A model generated the notes under the pieces. It was not told the origin of the DNA. It made no database searches and was given only the letters and a program-made list of their open reading frames with translations. The position numbers were made by a program, and so were the translations under genes. A stretch of 64,000 bases of DNA, from NCBI RefSeq assembly GCF_900102265.1, contig NZ_FNBH01000001.1, positions 310,001 to 374,000 on the forward strand. Direction: 5' to 3'. Of this stretch, positions 49,935 to 58,085 are shown piece after piece. This DNA is from Epilithonimonas hungarica. GTDB lineage: Bacteria > Bacteroidota > Bacteroidia > Flavobacteriales > Weeksellaceae. The first letter of the stretch is position 1. Each line of letters begins with the position of its first letter.

Positions 49935-52034
49935 ATGAAACTGAAATATCTATTTATCGCAACAATCCTGTCGTCTGCAACTTTTGCTCAAACTCAAAAA
50001 GACAGTTTGAAAGAAATTGAACAAGTCAATATATTAGTGAGGAAAAAACTGCTTGAGAGAAAAGCGGACCGATTGATTTTCAATGTTGATGCATCAATCG
50101 CTTCGCAAGGAATGGATGCGGGAGAAACGCTTGCCAATGTTCCGATGCTGAAAGTGGATGAGAATCTCGGAACGGTTTCTATCACAGGAAAAAGCAGCGT
50201 GAATGTGATGATCAATGGAAAAATGCTGAATCTCTCGGGAACTGCACTTTTGAATTATCTAAAATCCATCCGTTCCGAAAACATCTCGAAAATCGAAGTC
50301 ATTACAACGCCGCCTTCCAAATATGAAGCGCAGGGAAACAGCGGACTCATCAATATTATTCTTAAGAAAAATCCGAATCTTGGTTTCAGCGGCAACATCA
50401 GCACAGGCTTGACGCAAAGAACTTATTTCAACGGAAGCACGAACGGAACTTTGAATTATCAAACCGAAAAATTAAGTTTAAACTTGAAGACAAGTTACAT
50501 CGAAGGTGCAAAACGAGCGGATGAAAGGTTCACGATTCTTGGCGCTTCGCAGAATTACAGCAGGTCTGTCCGAAAAGATATGTGGCAGGATTTGACACCC
50601 AACTTGAGCGCTTCTTATAAAATCAACAAAAACTCCGAAGTCGGAGTGGAATATATTTTTGATAACGGGAAAAACGGGATGAACATCTTGAACACGACGA
50701 GAAACATCAGTCCGGATCTAGATGAAAAAAACTTTCTGACCAACACATATCACAGAGAAAAATCGCCGACACATACTTTCAGCACTTATTACGATTTGAA
50801 GTTGGATTCGCTAGGGAAAAAATTGAGTTTTACAGGTAATTTCTATAAGAACAATAATGATACGGAAGTTAATTTCTCAACTTTGACTTTACCTGAAAAT
50901 ACGATTCAGGATGTGAAAACTTTGTCGATGATCAAGCCTCAGATTTTCTCGGTTCAGGGCGATTTGGAACTTCCTTTTTCATTTGGAACGATTGAGACTG
51001 GTGTGAAATTCAACCAATTCAGAAATTCTGCAGACTTGAAATATCTTGATTGGGAAGATAACCAGTTTGTTATAGATGATGAGAAAAGCAGTACTTTCAA
51101 TTACCGCGAAGAAAATTATGCAGCTTATGCCAGTTTTGCTAAGAGTTTCGGCGAACATTGGGAAACAAAAGCTGGGTTGCGCTATGAAAATACGTTTGTG
51201 AAAAGTACTGTCAATAATTTCTCTTACGGACAATGGTTTCCATCGGCTTATGTTTCTTATAAAGAGGACAAAAATGTGTTCAGCTTGTCTTATTCCAGAA
51301 GAATCAACCGACCAAGTATGAGCAACCTGAATCCTTTCAGATGGTACGAAAATCCACAGTCTTACTCAACAGGTAATCCTCTTTTGACGCCTTCTTACAT
51401 TAATAATTATGAATTGGGTTATACTTATAACAACAAATTCTCGACAAGCATTTATTATTTAAAATTAAAAAATGCGTTTGGACAACTAGCTTATCTTGAT
51501 GGCAGGTCTCAAACTGGCGATTATCAAAATTATTATAACAATGATTTCTATGGAATGAATGCTTCGTATACAGACACTTTCTTCAAATTCTGGGAAGCCA
51601 ATATCACGGCCAATGCTTCTTATCAGACTTCGGAAGTTTTCAATATCAATGCCCCAACTTTGAAAGGTTATTCTTTGAGTTATTCCATTAATAATACTTT
51701 CATTTTGAACAAAACTAAAACGGTTGCTCTTTTCCTTAACTACGACCAAAGCCTTCCTTACAAAAATGTGAATTCCCGCTTCGAGAATTTCTCCAATCTG
51801 AATTCAGGTTTTAAAATTTCATTAATGGAAAAACAGCTTCAGATCAATGCCACGGTCACCAATATTTTTGGACAACGATACAAAGGTCAAATGTATTTTG
51901 AAGACAGCAAGCAACTGATGAACAATTATTGGGATGGAAGAAGCCTGCGTTTGAGCGTGAATTACACTTTCGGAAACAAAAAGCAGATCAATAAAAAGAA
52001 TATCAATTTCGAAGAAAAAGACAGAGCTCAATAG
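49935..52034 (+). CDS. TonB-dependent-receptor-like outer-membrane beta-barrel protein
   Basis: 699 residues. A signal peptide is present (MKLKYLFIATILSSATFAQ). The plug domain follows at once, about 30-150: DRLIFNVDASIASQGMDAGE, LSGTALLNYLKSIRSENISK and KIEVITTPPSKYEAQGNSG are typical of the OMP_b-brl_3 family. The barrel fills the rest. There is no N-terminal carboxypeptidase-like or TonB-box extension. It probably takes up or binds a peptide or other ligand. The paralogue at 52090 follows after 55 bases, so the two form one unit. Confidence 0.88.
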   Translation: MKLKYLFIATILSSATFAQTQKDSLKEIEQVNILVRKKLLERKADRLIFNVDASIASQGMDAGETLANVPMLKVDENLGTVSITGKSSVNVMINGKMLNLSGTALLNYLKSIRSENISKIEVITTPPSKYEAQGNSGLINIILKKNPNLGFSGNISTGLTQRTYFNGSTNGTLNYQTEKLSLNLKTSYIEGAKRADERFTILGASQNYSRSVRKDMWQDLTPNLSASYKINKNSEVGVEYIFDNGKNGMNILNTTRNISPDLDEKNFLTNTYHREKSPTHTFSTYYDLKLDSLGKKLSFTGNFYKNNNDTEVNFSTLTLPENTIQDVKTLSMIKPQIFSVQGDLELPFSFGTIETGVKFNQFRNSADLKYLDWEDNQFVIDDEKSSTFNYREENYAAYASFAKSFGEHWETKAGLRYENTFVKSTVNNFSYGQWFPSAYVSYKEDKNVFSLSYSRRINRPSMSNLNPFRWYENPQSYSTGNPLLTPSYINNYELGYTYNNKFSTSIYYLKLKNAFGQLAYLDGRSQTGDYQNYYNNDFYGMNASYTDTFFKFWEANITANASYQTSEVFNINAPTLKGYSLSYSINNTFILNKTKTVALFLNYDQSLPYKNVNSRFENFSNLNSGFKISLMEKQLQINATVTNIFGQRYKGQMYFEDSKQLMNNYWDGRSLRLSVNYTFGNKKQINKKNINFEEKDRAQ

Positions 52035-52089
52035 TTCATCGATGTAACAAATCGAGGTTTTGGAAGTCTAATCAATTACAAACTAAACT

Positions 52090-54237
52090 ATGAAAGTAAA
52101 ATCTATTCTTCCGATCTCTGCCTTATTTCTAAGTCAAATTTACTTTGCCCAGGAAACTCCTAAAAAAGAAACAGACGACAAGGAAAAACAAATAGAAGCA
52201 GTAACGATCACCAAAACTAAAAAAGCTGTTGAACAAAAAGCAGACAGAACTATCTATGATTTCTCGGAGCAGCCACATCTTAATTCCGGTAATACTTTAG
52301 AAGGATTACAAAAAATTCCCGGTTTGGTTGTTTCTGAAGTGGCAGGTATGGTTTATCAAGGAAAAGCTCTGGATGTTTATATGGACGGAAGACCTTTGAA
52401 TATCTACAGTACGCAATTAACTGCTTACCTGGAAGGGCTTCCTGCAAACAGCATCGAAAAAATCGAGATCATCACGCAGCCTGGCGCGGAATTCCCGGCA
52501 ACTTCCGGTGGTGCGATCATCAATATCGTTACCAGCAGAAATGCAAAATCATATCTATCTGCTACCTATGCAGGAGGTTATCGTTTTAGCAATTATGAGC
52601 ATTTCAGAAGTAAATTCAATAATAGTTTAACGCTCAACTCAAAAAATAAATGGTTTGGCTGGCAGTTAAATGTCGGGCAATCTTACAACGAAAGCGAAAC
52701 CAGATCTACTATTGATGAGATTTCCAGACTGTACAATGATAACTATAACCGTAATCAATATTTGAGAAGTGCTTTTACATTTGATGTTGGACAAGACCGT
52801 TTGTTGTTGAATTATAATCTCACTTTTGGTTCATCGGACCGTTATGTTGATGGTTACTCTTTGTTTGAGGGAAAAGAATCAACTAGTAAAGACAAAACCG
52901 ACCAGAGTAATACCCGAAACGAAATCACGGCAACTTATCAGAAAAATTTTGATGATAAAAACAAAAAATTAGAATTCAAAGGGTCTTATACCAATTTCAA
53001 TAATAATTTTGGACAGGCTAGCCAAGATGTTTCGCCATTGCCTTCAGAAATGAAAAATGTTCTGAATAACGGTTCAAACCAGAATGTATATAACTTTAGA
53101 GTGGATTACTCTCAGCCCATTAAAGTTTTAGATGAAGGGAAAATAAGTTTGGGAGCTTATTACGACCAATTGGAACTGACTGCAGAAAATTTTAATGTTG
53201 AAAACTTGGATTACAAAAGCAAAACTACTGCATTCTATTCTGAAGCCAGCGCAACAAAAGGAAAAATGGATCTTGTCCTCGGTCTTCGTGGAGAATATTA
53301 CAACATCAACGGAACAAGCCTAAATCCTGATAACGGAAATTATGATAATTTGAGGTCGTTTGAAAAATTCAAACTGTTCCCAAATGCAAGTGTGCAATAC
53401 AACATTATTCCGAAAATAGCTTCCTTCAATATCAATTATAACAAGAAGATCACTTTACCCAACGTTGCTAACCTAAACCCAAACAATAATAGATATAGCA
53501 ACGACAATATTGATTATTCTGGAAACCCCAATCTTCAGCCAACCATTTTCGATAATTTCGAAATTAAATTAACTGCCTTGAATTATGCTTTCATTGGTTA
53601 TAATTTTACCAACGCAAAAAATCAGGTGGTACAAAAAGTGTCCAGAACTGGAGATGTGATCTCTCAAACCAGTGATAATATAGGCCGTATGAAAACGCAT
53701 AATTTCAACATTGGATTCCCGATTCCGTTAGCTGTTTTCAATACGCCGTTCAAAGAGATCATGAAAATGGATATGAATCCTGACAAAGTAAGTTTTATCT
53801 TTCTATATGGAGCATATCAATTACAACAAATTGATGAGGTCATTGATCCGAAAGGTTATTGGACCTACAATGTGACGGGACAATTTATTTTACCCCTTAG
53901 TGTGAAATTTATCGCCAATTACACTTATTTAACAAAAGGAAACAGTGATTTTTTCTATCCAAACAAATCATTTTACAATACATTAAATTTATCATTGTCA
54001 AAGAAATTCAATAATGATAGAATGACGCTTACCTTGTTTGCCAATGACGTTTTCAATACCAATGAAACGAATCTCAGAACAATTAATACAATTCCGAATG
54101 TGTTCATTCGCAACAAAAACGACACTAGAAATTTTGGACTTTCATTCAATTATAAGATCCCGACAAAAAACAAGCTGGCGAAAGAATCTCCGAACTTGCT
54201 CAATCAGGAGAAAAAAGAAGAAACCTCTACCTTATAA
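52090..54237 (+). CDS. Second TonB-dependent-receptor-like beta-barrel protein
   Basis: 715 residues. Signal peptide (MKVKSILPISALFLSQIYFA), a Lys/Glu-rich short linker, then the plug: EQKADRTIYDFSEQPHLNSG, VYQGKALDVYMDGRPLNIYS and SIEKIEIITQPGAEFPATSG. The barrel ends near FGLSFNYKIPT and a short charged tail follows. Same architecture as the gene before it but clearly divergent in sequence; they may serve related ligands. A bidirectional terminator follows. Confidence 0.88.
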   Translation: MKVKSILPISALFLSQIYFAQETPKKETDDKEKQIEAVTITKTKKAVEQKADRTIYDFSEQPHLNSGNTLEGLQKIPGLVVSEVAGMVYQGKALDVYMDGRPLNIYSTQLTAYLEGLPANSIEKIEIITQPGAEFPATSGGAIINIVTSRNAKSYLSATYAGGYRFSNYEHFRSKFNNSLTLNSKNKWFGWQLNVGQSYNESETRSTIDEISRLYNDNYNRNQYLRSAFTFDVGQDRLLLNYNLTFGSSDRYVDGYSLFEGKESTSKDKTDQSNTRNEITATYQKNFDDKNKKLEFKGSYTNFNNNFGQASQDVSPLPSEMKNVLNNGSNQNVYNFRVDYSQPIKVLDEGKISLGAYYDQLELTAENFNVENLDYKSKTTAFYSEASATKGKMDLVLGLRGEYYNINGTSLNPDNGNYDNLRSFEKFKLFPNASVQYNIIPKIASFNINYNKKITLPNVANLNPNNNRYSNDNIDYSGNPNLQPTIFDNFEIKLTALNYAFIGYNFTNAKNQVVQKVSRTGDVISQTSDNIGRMKTHNFNIGFPIPLAVFNTPFKEIMKMDMNPDKVSFIFLYGAYQLQQIDEVIDPKGYWTYNVTGQFILPLSVKFIANYTYLTKGNSDFFYPNKSFYNTLNLSLSKKFNNDRMTLTLFANDVFNTNETNLRTINTIPNVFIRNKNDTRNFGLSFNYKIPTKNKLAKESPNLLNQEKKEETSTL

Positions 54238-54241
54238 AACA

Positions 54242-54280
54242 AAAGATCCGAAAGAGAATTTTCTTTCGGATCTTTATTCT
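54242..54280. terminator. Bidirectional terminator after the receptor genes
   Basis: Perfect 14-bp stem AAAGATCCGAAAGA (54242-54255) with TCTTTCGGATCTTT (54262-54275). It also overlaps the end of the convergent RluA-type gene. Confidence 0.9.
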
Positions 54281-54966
54281 TCGCAAGCCCTCCAAACCGC
54301 ATCATTCTGTGGAACCGGAGCCGTAATTTCTATGTTTTCTTTGGTTACCGGATGTATAAATTCAAGCTTCCTGGCGTGAAGAGAAATTCCGCCATCCTGA
54401 TTGGAACGTGGTGAACCGTACTTCAGATCACCTTTGATCGGAACCCCGATTTTGGAAAGTTGCGCACGGATCTGGTGATGTCTTCCTGTTTCCAGATCAA
54501 CTTCCAAAAGAAGATAATTATCCAAAGTTTTGATCAAATTGTAGGTCAGTATCGATTCTTTCGCACCTTCTGTCGCTTTTGGATAGACAATCGCTTTATT
54601 ATTTTTTTCATTTTTCTTGAGATAATGGACCAATCTTTGCGAACCCGGAATTATTTCCTTGGCAACAATTGCCCAATATGTTTTTTTAACCTCCCTATTT
54701 TTAACCATTTGAGTCAATCGGGAAAGTGCTTTGGATGTTTTGGCGTAAATCACCAATCCGGAAGTTGGCCTGTCGATCCTGTGAACCAGGCCCAGAAAAA
54801 CATTACCGGGTTTATCATCTCTTTTTTTGATGAAATCCTTGATCAATTCCAGCAGAGATAAGTCACCGGTTTTATCGCCCTGAACAAGTTGTCCGGCTTT
54901 TTTATTGATGACCATCATGTGGTTGTCTTCATAAACGATTTGGGATTCAGAAAAACTTCGATTCAT
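54274..54966 (-). CDS. RluA-family RNA pseudouridine synthase
   Basis: 230 residues. The catalytic motif HRIDRPTSGLVIYAKT (about 62-77) has the active-site Asp, and the C-terminal LETGRHHQIRAQLSKIGVPI (about 157-176) is the RNA-binding signature. It isomerises uridine to pseudouridine in rRNA or tRNA; no S4 domain is present, so the target is not certain. The gene ends inside a strong bidirectional terminator. Confidence 0.93.
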   Translation of the reverse strand: MNRSFSESQIVYEDNHMMVINKKAGQLVQGDKTGDLSLLELIKDFIKKRDDKPGNVFLGLVHRIDRPTSGLVIYAKTSKALSRLTQMVKNREVKKTYWAIVAKEIIPGSQRLVHYLKKNEKNNKAIVYPKATEGAKESILTYNLIKTLDNYLLLEVDLETGRHHQIRAQLSKIGVPIKGDLKYGSPRSNQDGGISLHARKLEFIHPVTKENIEITAPVPQNDAVWRACEE

Positions 54967-54981
54967 TTTTAATTAGTAATG

Positions 54982-55410
54982 TTAAAGCAGATGTTTTAAT
55001 GGTTTCCACATTTCTTCATCATATAAACCATGGCTTTTTAAATACTTCACAATTTCTCGTAAGTCAGTCAGCACTTCATCGGAAAGAGATATTTCTTTAG
55101 AATCACTTTTTAAAAACAATTCTTTCATGGCTTCTATTTTCCTTTTCAAAGCTTCTATTTCATTGAATTTTTCCTGTTTCGCGGCATATGTATCAATAGT
55201 GAAATTTTCGATTTTATCTGCCAATTCATCTAATTCTTGTAGCTCCTCTAAGCTTTTGAAATCTCCAATTTCAATGGCATATTTCTGCATAACTTTTTTA
55301 TATTCGAGAATCAAATTAGGACATTCTTGGATTGGATAACGAGAAAGCCAAGTTTCGAATTTCATATTCTCGTCATCAAGTAAAATTTCTAATTCTGCAC
55401 GATAATCCAT
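54982..55410 (-). CDS. Helical cytosolic protein of unknown function
   Basis: 142 residues, no signal peptide and no membrane segment. Almost wholly alpha-helical, with a charged coiled coil (about 55-105: LEELQELDELADKIENF and KFNEIEALKRKIEAMKELF). The ends are conserved-looking (ENMKFETWLSRYP and SHGLYDEEMWKPLKHLL). Not recognised. It lies 15 bases upstream of the pseudouridine synthase gene on the same strand, so cotranscription is likely. Confidence 0.6.
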   Translation of the reverse strand: MDYRAELEILLDDENMKFETWLSRYPIQECPNLILEYKKVMQKYAIEIGDFKSLEELQELDELADKIENFTIDTYAAKQEKFNEIEALKRKIEAMKELFLKSDSKEISLSDEVLTDLREIVKYLKSHGLYDEEMWKPLKHLL

Positions 55411-55452
55411 TTTTTGTGTTTTTAAATGTTTTATTAAAATTAATAAAAATAT

Positions 55453-56298
55453 TTAAACTTCCTTATGCTGCTTCAGCAGCCATTTCGGGATTTCGTCCAC
55501 GAGTTCTGAGGACAAGATATTGTTGTGGTATTTGTCTTTATATTCCCAAAGAAAAACTTGGCCCTTAGACTTCATTTCATCAAAAAATTTGAAATTGCTT
55601 TGAGGAAAATTATCCGTATCCAAACTTCCGTGAACAATCCAAATCGGCATTGTGAGAAGTTCATTCATTTTATCAAATTGAGAAATTCCGGAAACATTAA
55701 TTGCAGCTGCAAACAAATCCGGTCTTTTGGAAATTGCATTAGAAGTCGTCGCGCCTCCCATAGAAAATCCCATAACGTAGATTCTGTCTCGGTCAATATT
55801 TTCATTGATGACTAATGAATCAATGGACTTCAAAACCAAATCCAGATACTCATTAGATTCAGACACTTTCACATTTCTGCTTTCATCCAAATGATAATTC
55901 GATGAACGAACGGGAAATTGCGGAGACAAAACATAAACGGGATGCTTTTCTCTGTTTTCGGGAAGAAGCCACATTTTAGACAAAACGCCCATCTGCGAAG
56001 TATTATTAGTTCCAATTGCGCCAGAACCGTGAAAAACTAAAACTAAAGGATATTTCTTATCCTGTTCAACTTTCTTTGGTTTCAGAAAACGATAGTTCAC
56101 AGCTAATTTTCCATTATCAAATTTTCCGGCTTTGAAATCAGAATAATCCAGACTCTTGATGTATTTGATTCTTGCTAATGATTGTAAGGAGTCGGCTTTG
56201 TCGTGAAATTCAGTCTTAGTTCCATACTTCATTTTCTGTGAAGTGCAGGAAAATAGAAATAGAACAGAAAATAGAATTGTAAGAATTTTAGAAATCAT
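55453..56298 (-). CDS. Alpha/beta-hydrolase lipoprotein (esterase/PHB-depolymerase-like)
   Basis: 281 residues. Lipoprotein signal with LFSC (Cys 18). The alpha/beta-hydrolase core runs YPLVLVFHGSGAIGTNN (oxyanion region, about 84-100), the nucleophile elbow YVMGFSMGGATTSN near 172-185 (Ser in GFSMGG), and IWIVHGSLDTDNFPQ near 220-234 with the acidic residue. The final His is probably that in KYHNNILSSE near 259. It may be an esterase or peptidase acting in the periplasm or at the surface; the substrate is unknown. Confidence 0.87.
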   Translation of the reverse strand: MISKILTILFSVLFLFSCTSQKMKYGTKTEFHDKADSLQSLARIKYIKSLDYSDFKAGKFDNGKLAVNYRFLKPKKVEQDKKYPLVLVFHGSGAIGTNNTSQMGVLSKMWLLPENREKHPVYVLSPQFPVRSSNYHLDESRNVKVSESNEYLDLVLKSIDSLVINENIDRDRIYVMGFSMGGATTSNAISKRPDLFAAAINVSGISQFDKMNELLTMPIWIVHGSLDTDNFPQSNFKFFDEMKSKGQVFLWEYKDKYHNNILSSELVDEIPKWLLKQHKEV

Positions 56299-56311
56299 TC
56301 TTTATTATTTT

Positions 56312-56362
56312 AACCACAAAAGTCACAAAAGAAATATACATTAATTTGCGACTTTTGTGGTT
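56312..56362. repeat. Long inverted repeat of the CACAAAAGTC family
   Basis: Stem AACCACAAAAGTC (56312-56324) pairs perfectly with GACTTTTGTGGTT (56350-56362), extended by CAAA/TTTG after one mismatch. It lies between panB and the hydrolase gene; the same words recur in the gap at 3392-3694. It could serve as a terminator but lacks a clear T run on the minus strand. Confidence 0.7.
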
Positions 56363-56374
56363 TATTTTTAAAGT

Positions 56375-57190
56375 TTAATAACTTTCCTTATCATTTGGGA
56401 AATCAGCATTTTTCACATCTTTCACATACTGAGAAACTGCTCCGGTAATTTCAGAATAAAGGTCAAGATATCTTCTCAAGAATTTTGGAGAAAAACCTTG
56501 ATTCATCCCAACCATATCGTGATAAACCAAAACCTGTCCGTCACAATCCGGGCCAGCTCCAATCCCGATTGTAGGAATAGAAATACTTTCCGACGCTTTT
56601 TTTGCAAGTGCCGCAGGAATCTTTTCCAACACAACTGCAAAACATCCTAGTTCTTCCAATAATTTACAATCAGAAATCAATTTTTCTGCTTCCGCTTCTT
56701 CTTTTGCTCTTACTTTGTAAGTTCCGAATTGGTAGATGCTTTGAGGCGTCAATCCAAGATGTCCGCAAACCGGAATTCCTGCATTCACGATTTTTCCGAT
56801 AGAATCCTCGATCTCTTTTCCACCCTCGATCTTGATAGCGTGGGCACCACCTTCTTTCATCATTCTCACAGCAGACTCCAAAGCTTTTTCCGGATTACTC
56901 TGATAAGTTCCGAAGGGCAGGTCTGCCACAACTAATGCTCTTTCAACGCCACGAACGACGCATTGTGTATGATAGATCATTTGGTCAAGTGTAATCGGCA
57001 AAGTGGTTTCGTGACCAGCCATTACGTTCGCAGCAGAATCTCCAATTAGAATTGAATCAACACCGCCAGCGTCAACCATTTTCGCAGTTGTAAAATCGTA
57101 AGCCGTCAGCATGGTGATCTTTTCCTTATCGAATTTCATTTTTCGTAAGGTCTCAGTTGTGATTTTTTTAATTTCAGAATGTACAGACAT
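56375..57190 (-). CDS. panB: 3-methyl-2-oxobutanoate hydroxymethyltransferase
   Basis: 271 residues. PanB motifs are complete: KITMLTAYDFTTAKMVDAGG (about 24-43), ILIGDSAANVMAGHETTLPI near 47-66 with the metal Asp, FGTYQSNPEKALESAVRMMK near 97-116, and IGIGAGPDCDGQVLVYHDMV near 205-224 with the catalytic Glu earlier. It makes ketopantoate for pantothenate and coenzyme A. panC and panD are not nearby. Confidence 0.97.
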   Translation of the reverse strand: MSVHSEIKKITTETLRKMKFDKEKITMLTAYDFTTAKMVDAGGVDSILIGDSAANVMAGHETTLPITLDQMIYHTQCVVRGVERALVVADLPFGTYQSNPEKALESAVRMMKEGGAHAIKIEGGKEIEDSIGKIVNAGIPVCGHLGLTPQSIYQFGTYKVRAKEEAEAEKLISDCKLLEELGCFAVVLEKIPAALAKKASESISIPTIGIGAGPDCDGQVLVYHDMVGMNQGFSPKFLRRYLDLYSEITGAVSQYVKDVKNADFPNDKESY

Positions 57191-57238
57191 AAGAATTATT
57201 AATGATAATTTATTAGTGATAAATGATTAAAAATGAAA

Positions 57239-57262
57239 ATGATGATTGGAATCAATCATCAC
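57239..57262 (-). terminator. Probable terminator of the Crp/Fnr-type gene
   Basis: Perfect 9-bp stem TGATGATTG (57240-57248) with CAATCATCA (57253-57261), loop of four, followed on the minus strand by a T-rich but interrupted tract. Confidence 0.55.
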
Positions 57263-57276
57263 TTATCTTTTATCGT

Positions 57277-57990
57277 CTATATCACCACGTGACCCAATTT
57301 GATCAATTTTTCTCTGTTAAGGATTTTGATATTTCTACCTTCTACAGAAATCAAATCATCTTGTTTGAATTCGGAGATCAATCGGATGGCGCTTTCTGTT
57401 GCAGTACCAATGAGGTTGGCAATTTCTTCTCTTGTCAAAGAGATCTTGATGAAACCTTCCGGGTCAGTTCCCAACTTTTGTTCCAACAAAATAAGGATCT
57501 CTGCCAATCTTTCTCTTACTGTTTTTTGAGCAAGGAAAGTCACTGTGTTTGCAGATTCACCCAATTCATAAGCAATTTTTTGAAGCATTGCGTAAGACAA
57601 TTTTGGGTCAATTTCCAATAATTTTAAGAAAACATCAGAAGGCAAAAACTGAACTTTCATTGGCGTCATAGCTTCTGCTTTGGCTTGGAAATTCTCACCG
57701 CAAAGTAATGAACGATAACCTATCAAATCATTTTCTTTGCAGAATCTCAAAATCTGGTCTTTACCATAAACACCTGATTTCGATAATTTAGCCGTTCCTT
57801 TTTCGATAAAATAGACGCCTTTGGGCGATTCGCCATCGTCGAAAACGACATCGCCTTTTGAGAATTCTAGAACTTTGAGTGCATTACTGTAGATTTCAAA
57901 ATCTTCCGGATTCAAACTTTGACGTAAAGATTCTTGATTAAATGCTTTTGAGAAATTTTCTTCTATAACCAATTGTTGTTCAAGAGACAT
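57277..57990 (-). CDS. Crp/Fnr-family transcription regulator
   Basis: 237 residues from the ATG at 57990 (MSLEQQLVIEENF); the longer frame from 58011 would place a palindromic operator inside its coding part. The cyclic-nucleotide-binding fold spans about 20-135 (FSKGDVVFDDGESPKGVYFI, GTAKLSKSGVYGKDQILRF), and the HTH lies near 180-210 (SLTREEIANLIGTATESAIR). There is no N-terminal Cys cluster for an iron-sulfur centre. Divergent from ccoI, it probably controls the cbb3 oxidase genes and itself. Confidence 0.9.
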   Translation of the reverse strand: MSLEQQLVIEENFSKAFNQESLRQSLNPEDFEIYSNALKVLEFSKGDVVFDDGESPKGVYFIEKGTAKLSKSGVYGKDQILRFCKENDLIGYRSLLCGENFQAKAEAMTPMKVQFLPSDVFLKLLEIDPKLSYAMLQKIAYELGESANTVTFLAQKTVRERLAEILILLEQKLGTDPEGFIKISLTREEIANLIGTATESAIRLISEFKQDDLISVEGRNIKILNREKLIKLGHVVI

Positions 57991-57995
57991 ACCTA

Positions 57996-58007
57996 TGACA
58001 TTTGTCA
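57996..58007. promoter_or_regulatory. Putative Crp/Fnr operator (TGAC-N4-GTCA) between regulator and ccoI
   Basis: TGACATTTGTCA is a perfect 4+4 dyad with N4 spacing. It is close to the predicted start of the regulator transcript (minus strand) and about 64 bases upstream of the ccoI start site, which suggests autorepression and activation respectively. A similar site lies at 60513. Confidence 0.55.
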
Positions 58008-58008
58008 G

Positions 58009-58016
58009 CAAAAATA
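58009..58016 (-). promoter_or_regulatory. -7 promoter box of the regulator gene
   Basis: Minus strand TATTTTTG (TAnnTTTG), just upstream of the operator at 57996-58007 and 18 bases before the ATG at 57990. Confidence 0.45.
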
Positions 58017-58051
58017 AGACTTTTTAACACTACTTACCAAGATTTTTGACG

Positions 58052-58059
58052 TAATTTTG
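58052..58059 (+). promoter_or_regulatory. -7 promoter box of ccoI
   Basis: TAATTTTG followed by C, 26 bases before the ATG at 58086. Confidence 0.6.
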
Positions 58060-58085
58060 CAATCCAAATATCTGAGAACTTTTTA

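Noticed and set aside
56312-56362. Rho-independent terminator of panB
   Set aside because: The stem is good, but no T run follows on the minus strand and the same words occur in other gaps, so it is listed as a repeat.
57277-57990. Classical oxygen-sensing Fnr
   Set aside because: The protein has no N-terminal Cys cluster for a [4Fe-4S] centre, so it is called only Crp/Fnr family.
57991-58011. N-terminal extension of the Crp/Fnr-type regulator (MLTNVIG)
   Set aside because: It covers a predicted operator and would lie at or before the predicted transcript start; the ATG at 57990 fits the family length.
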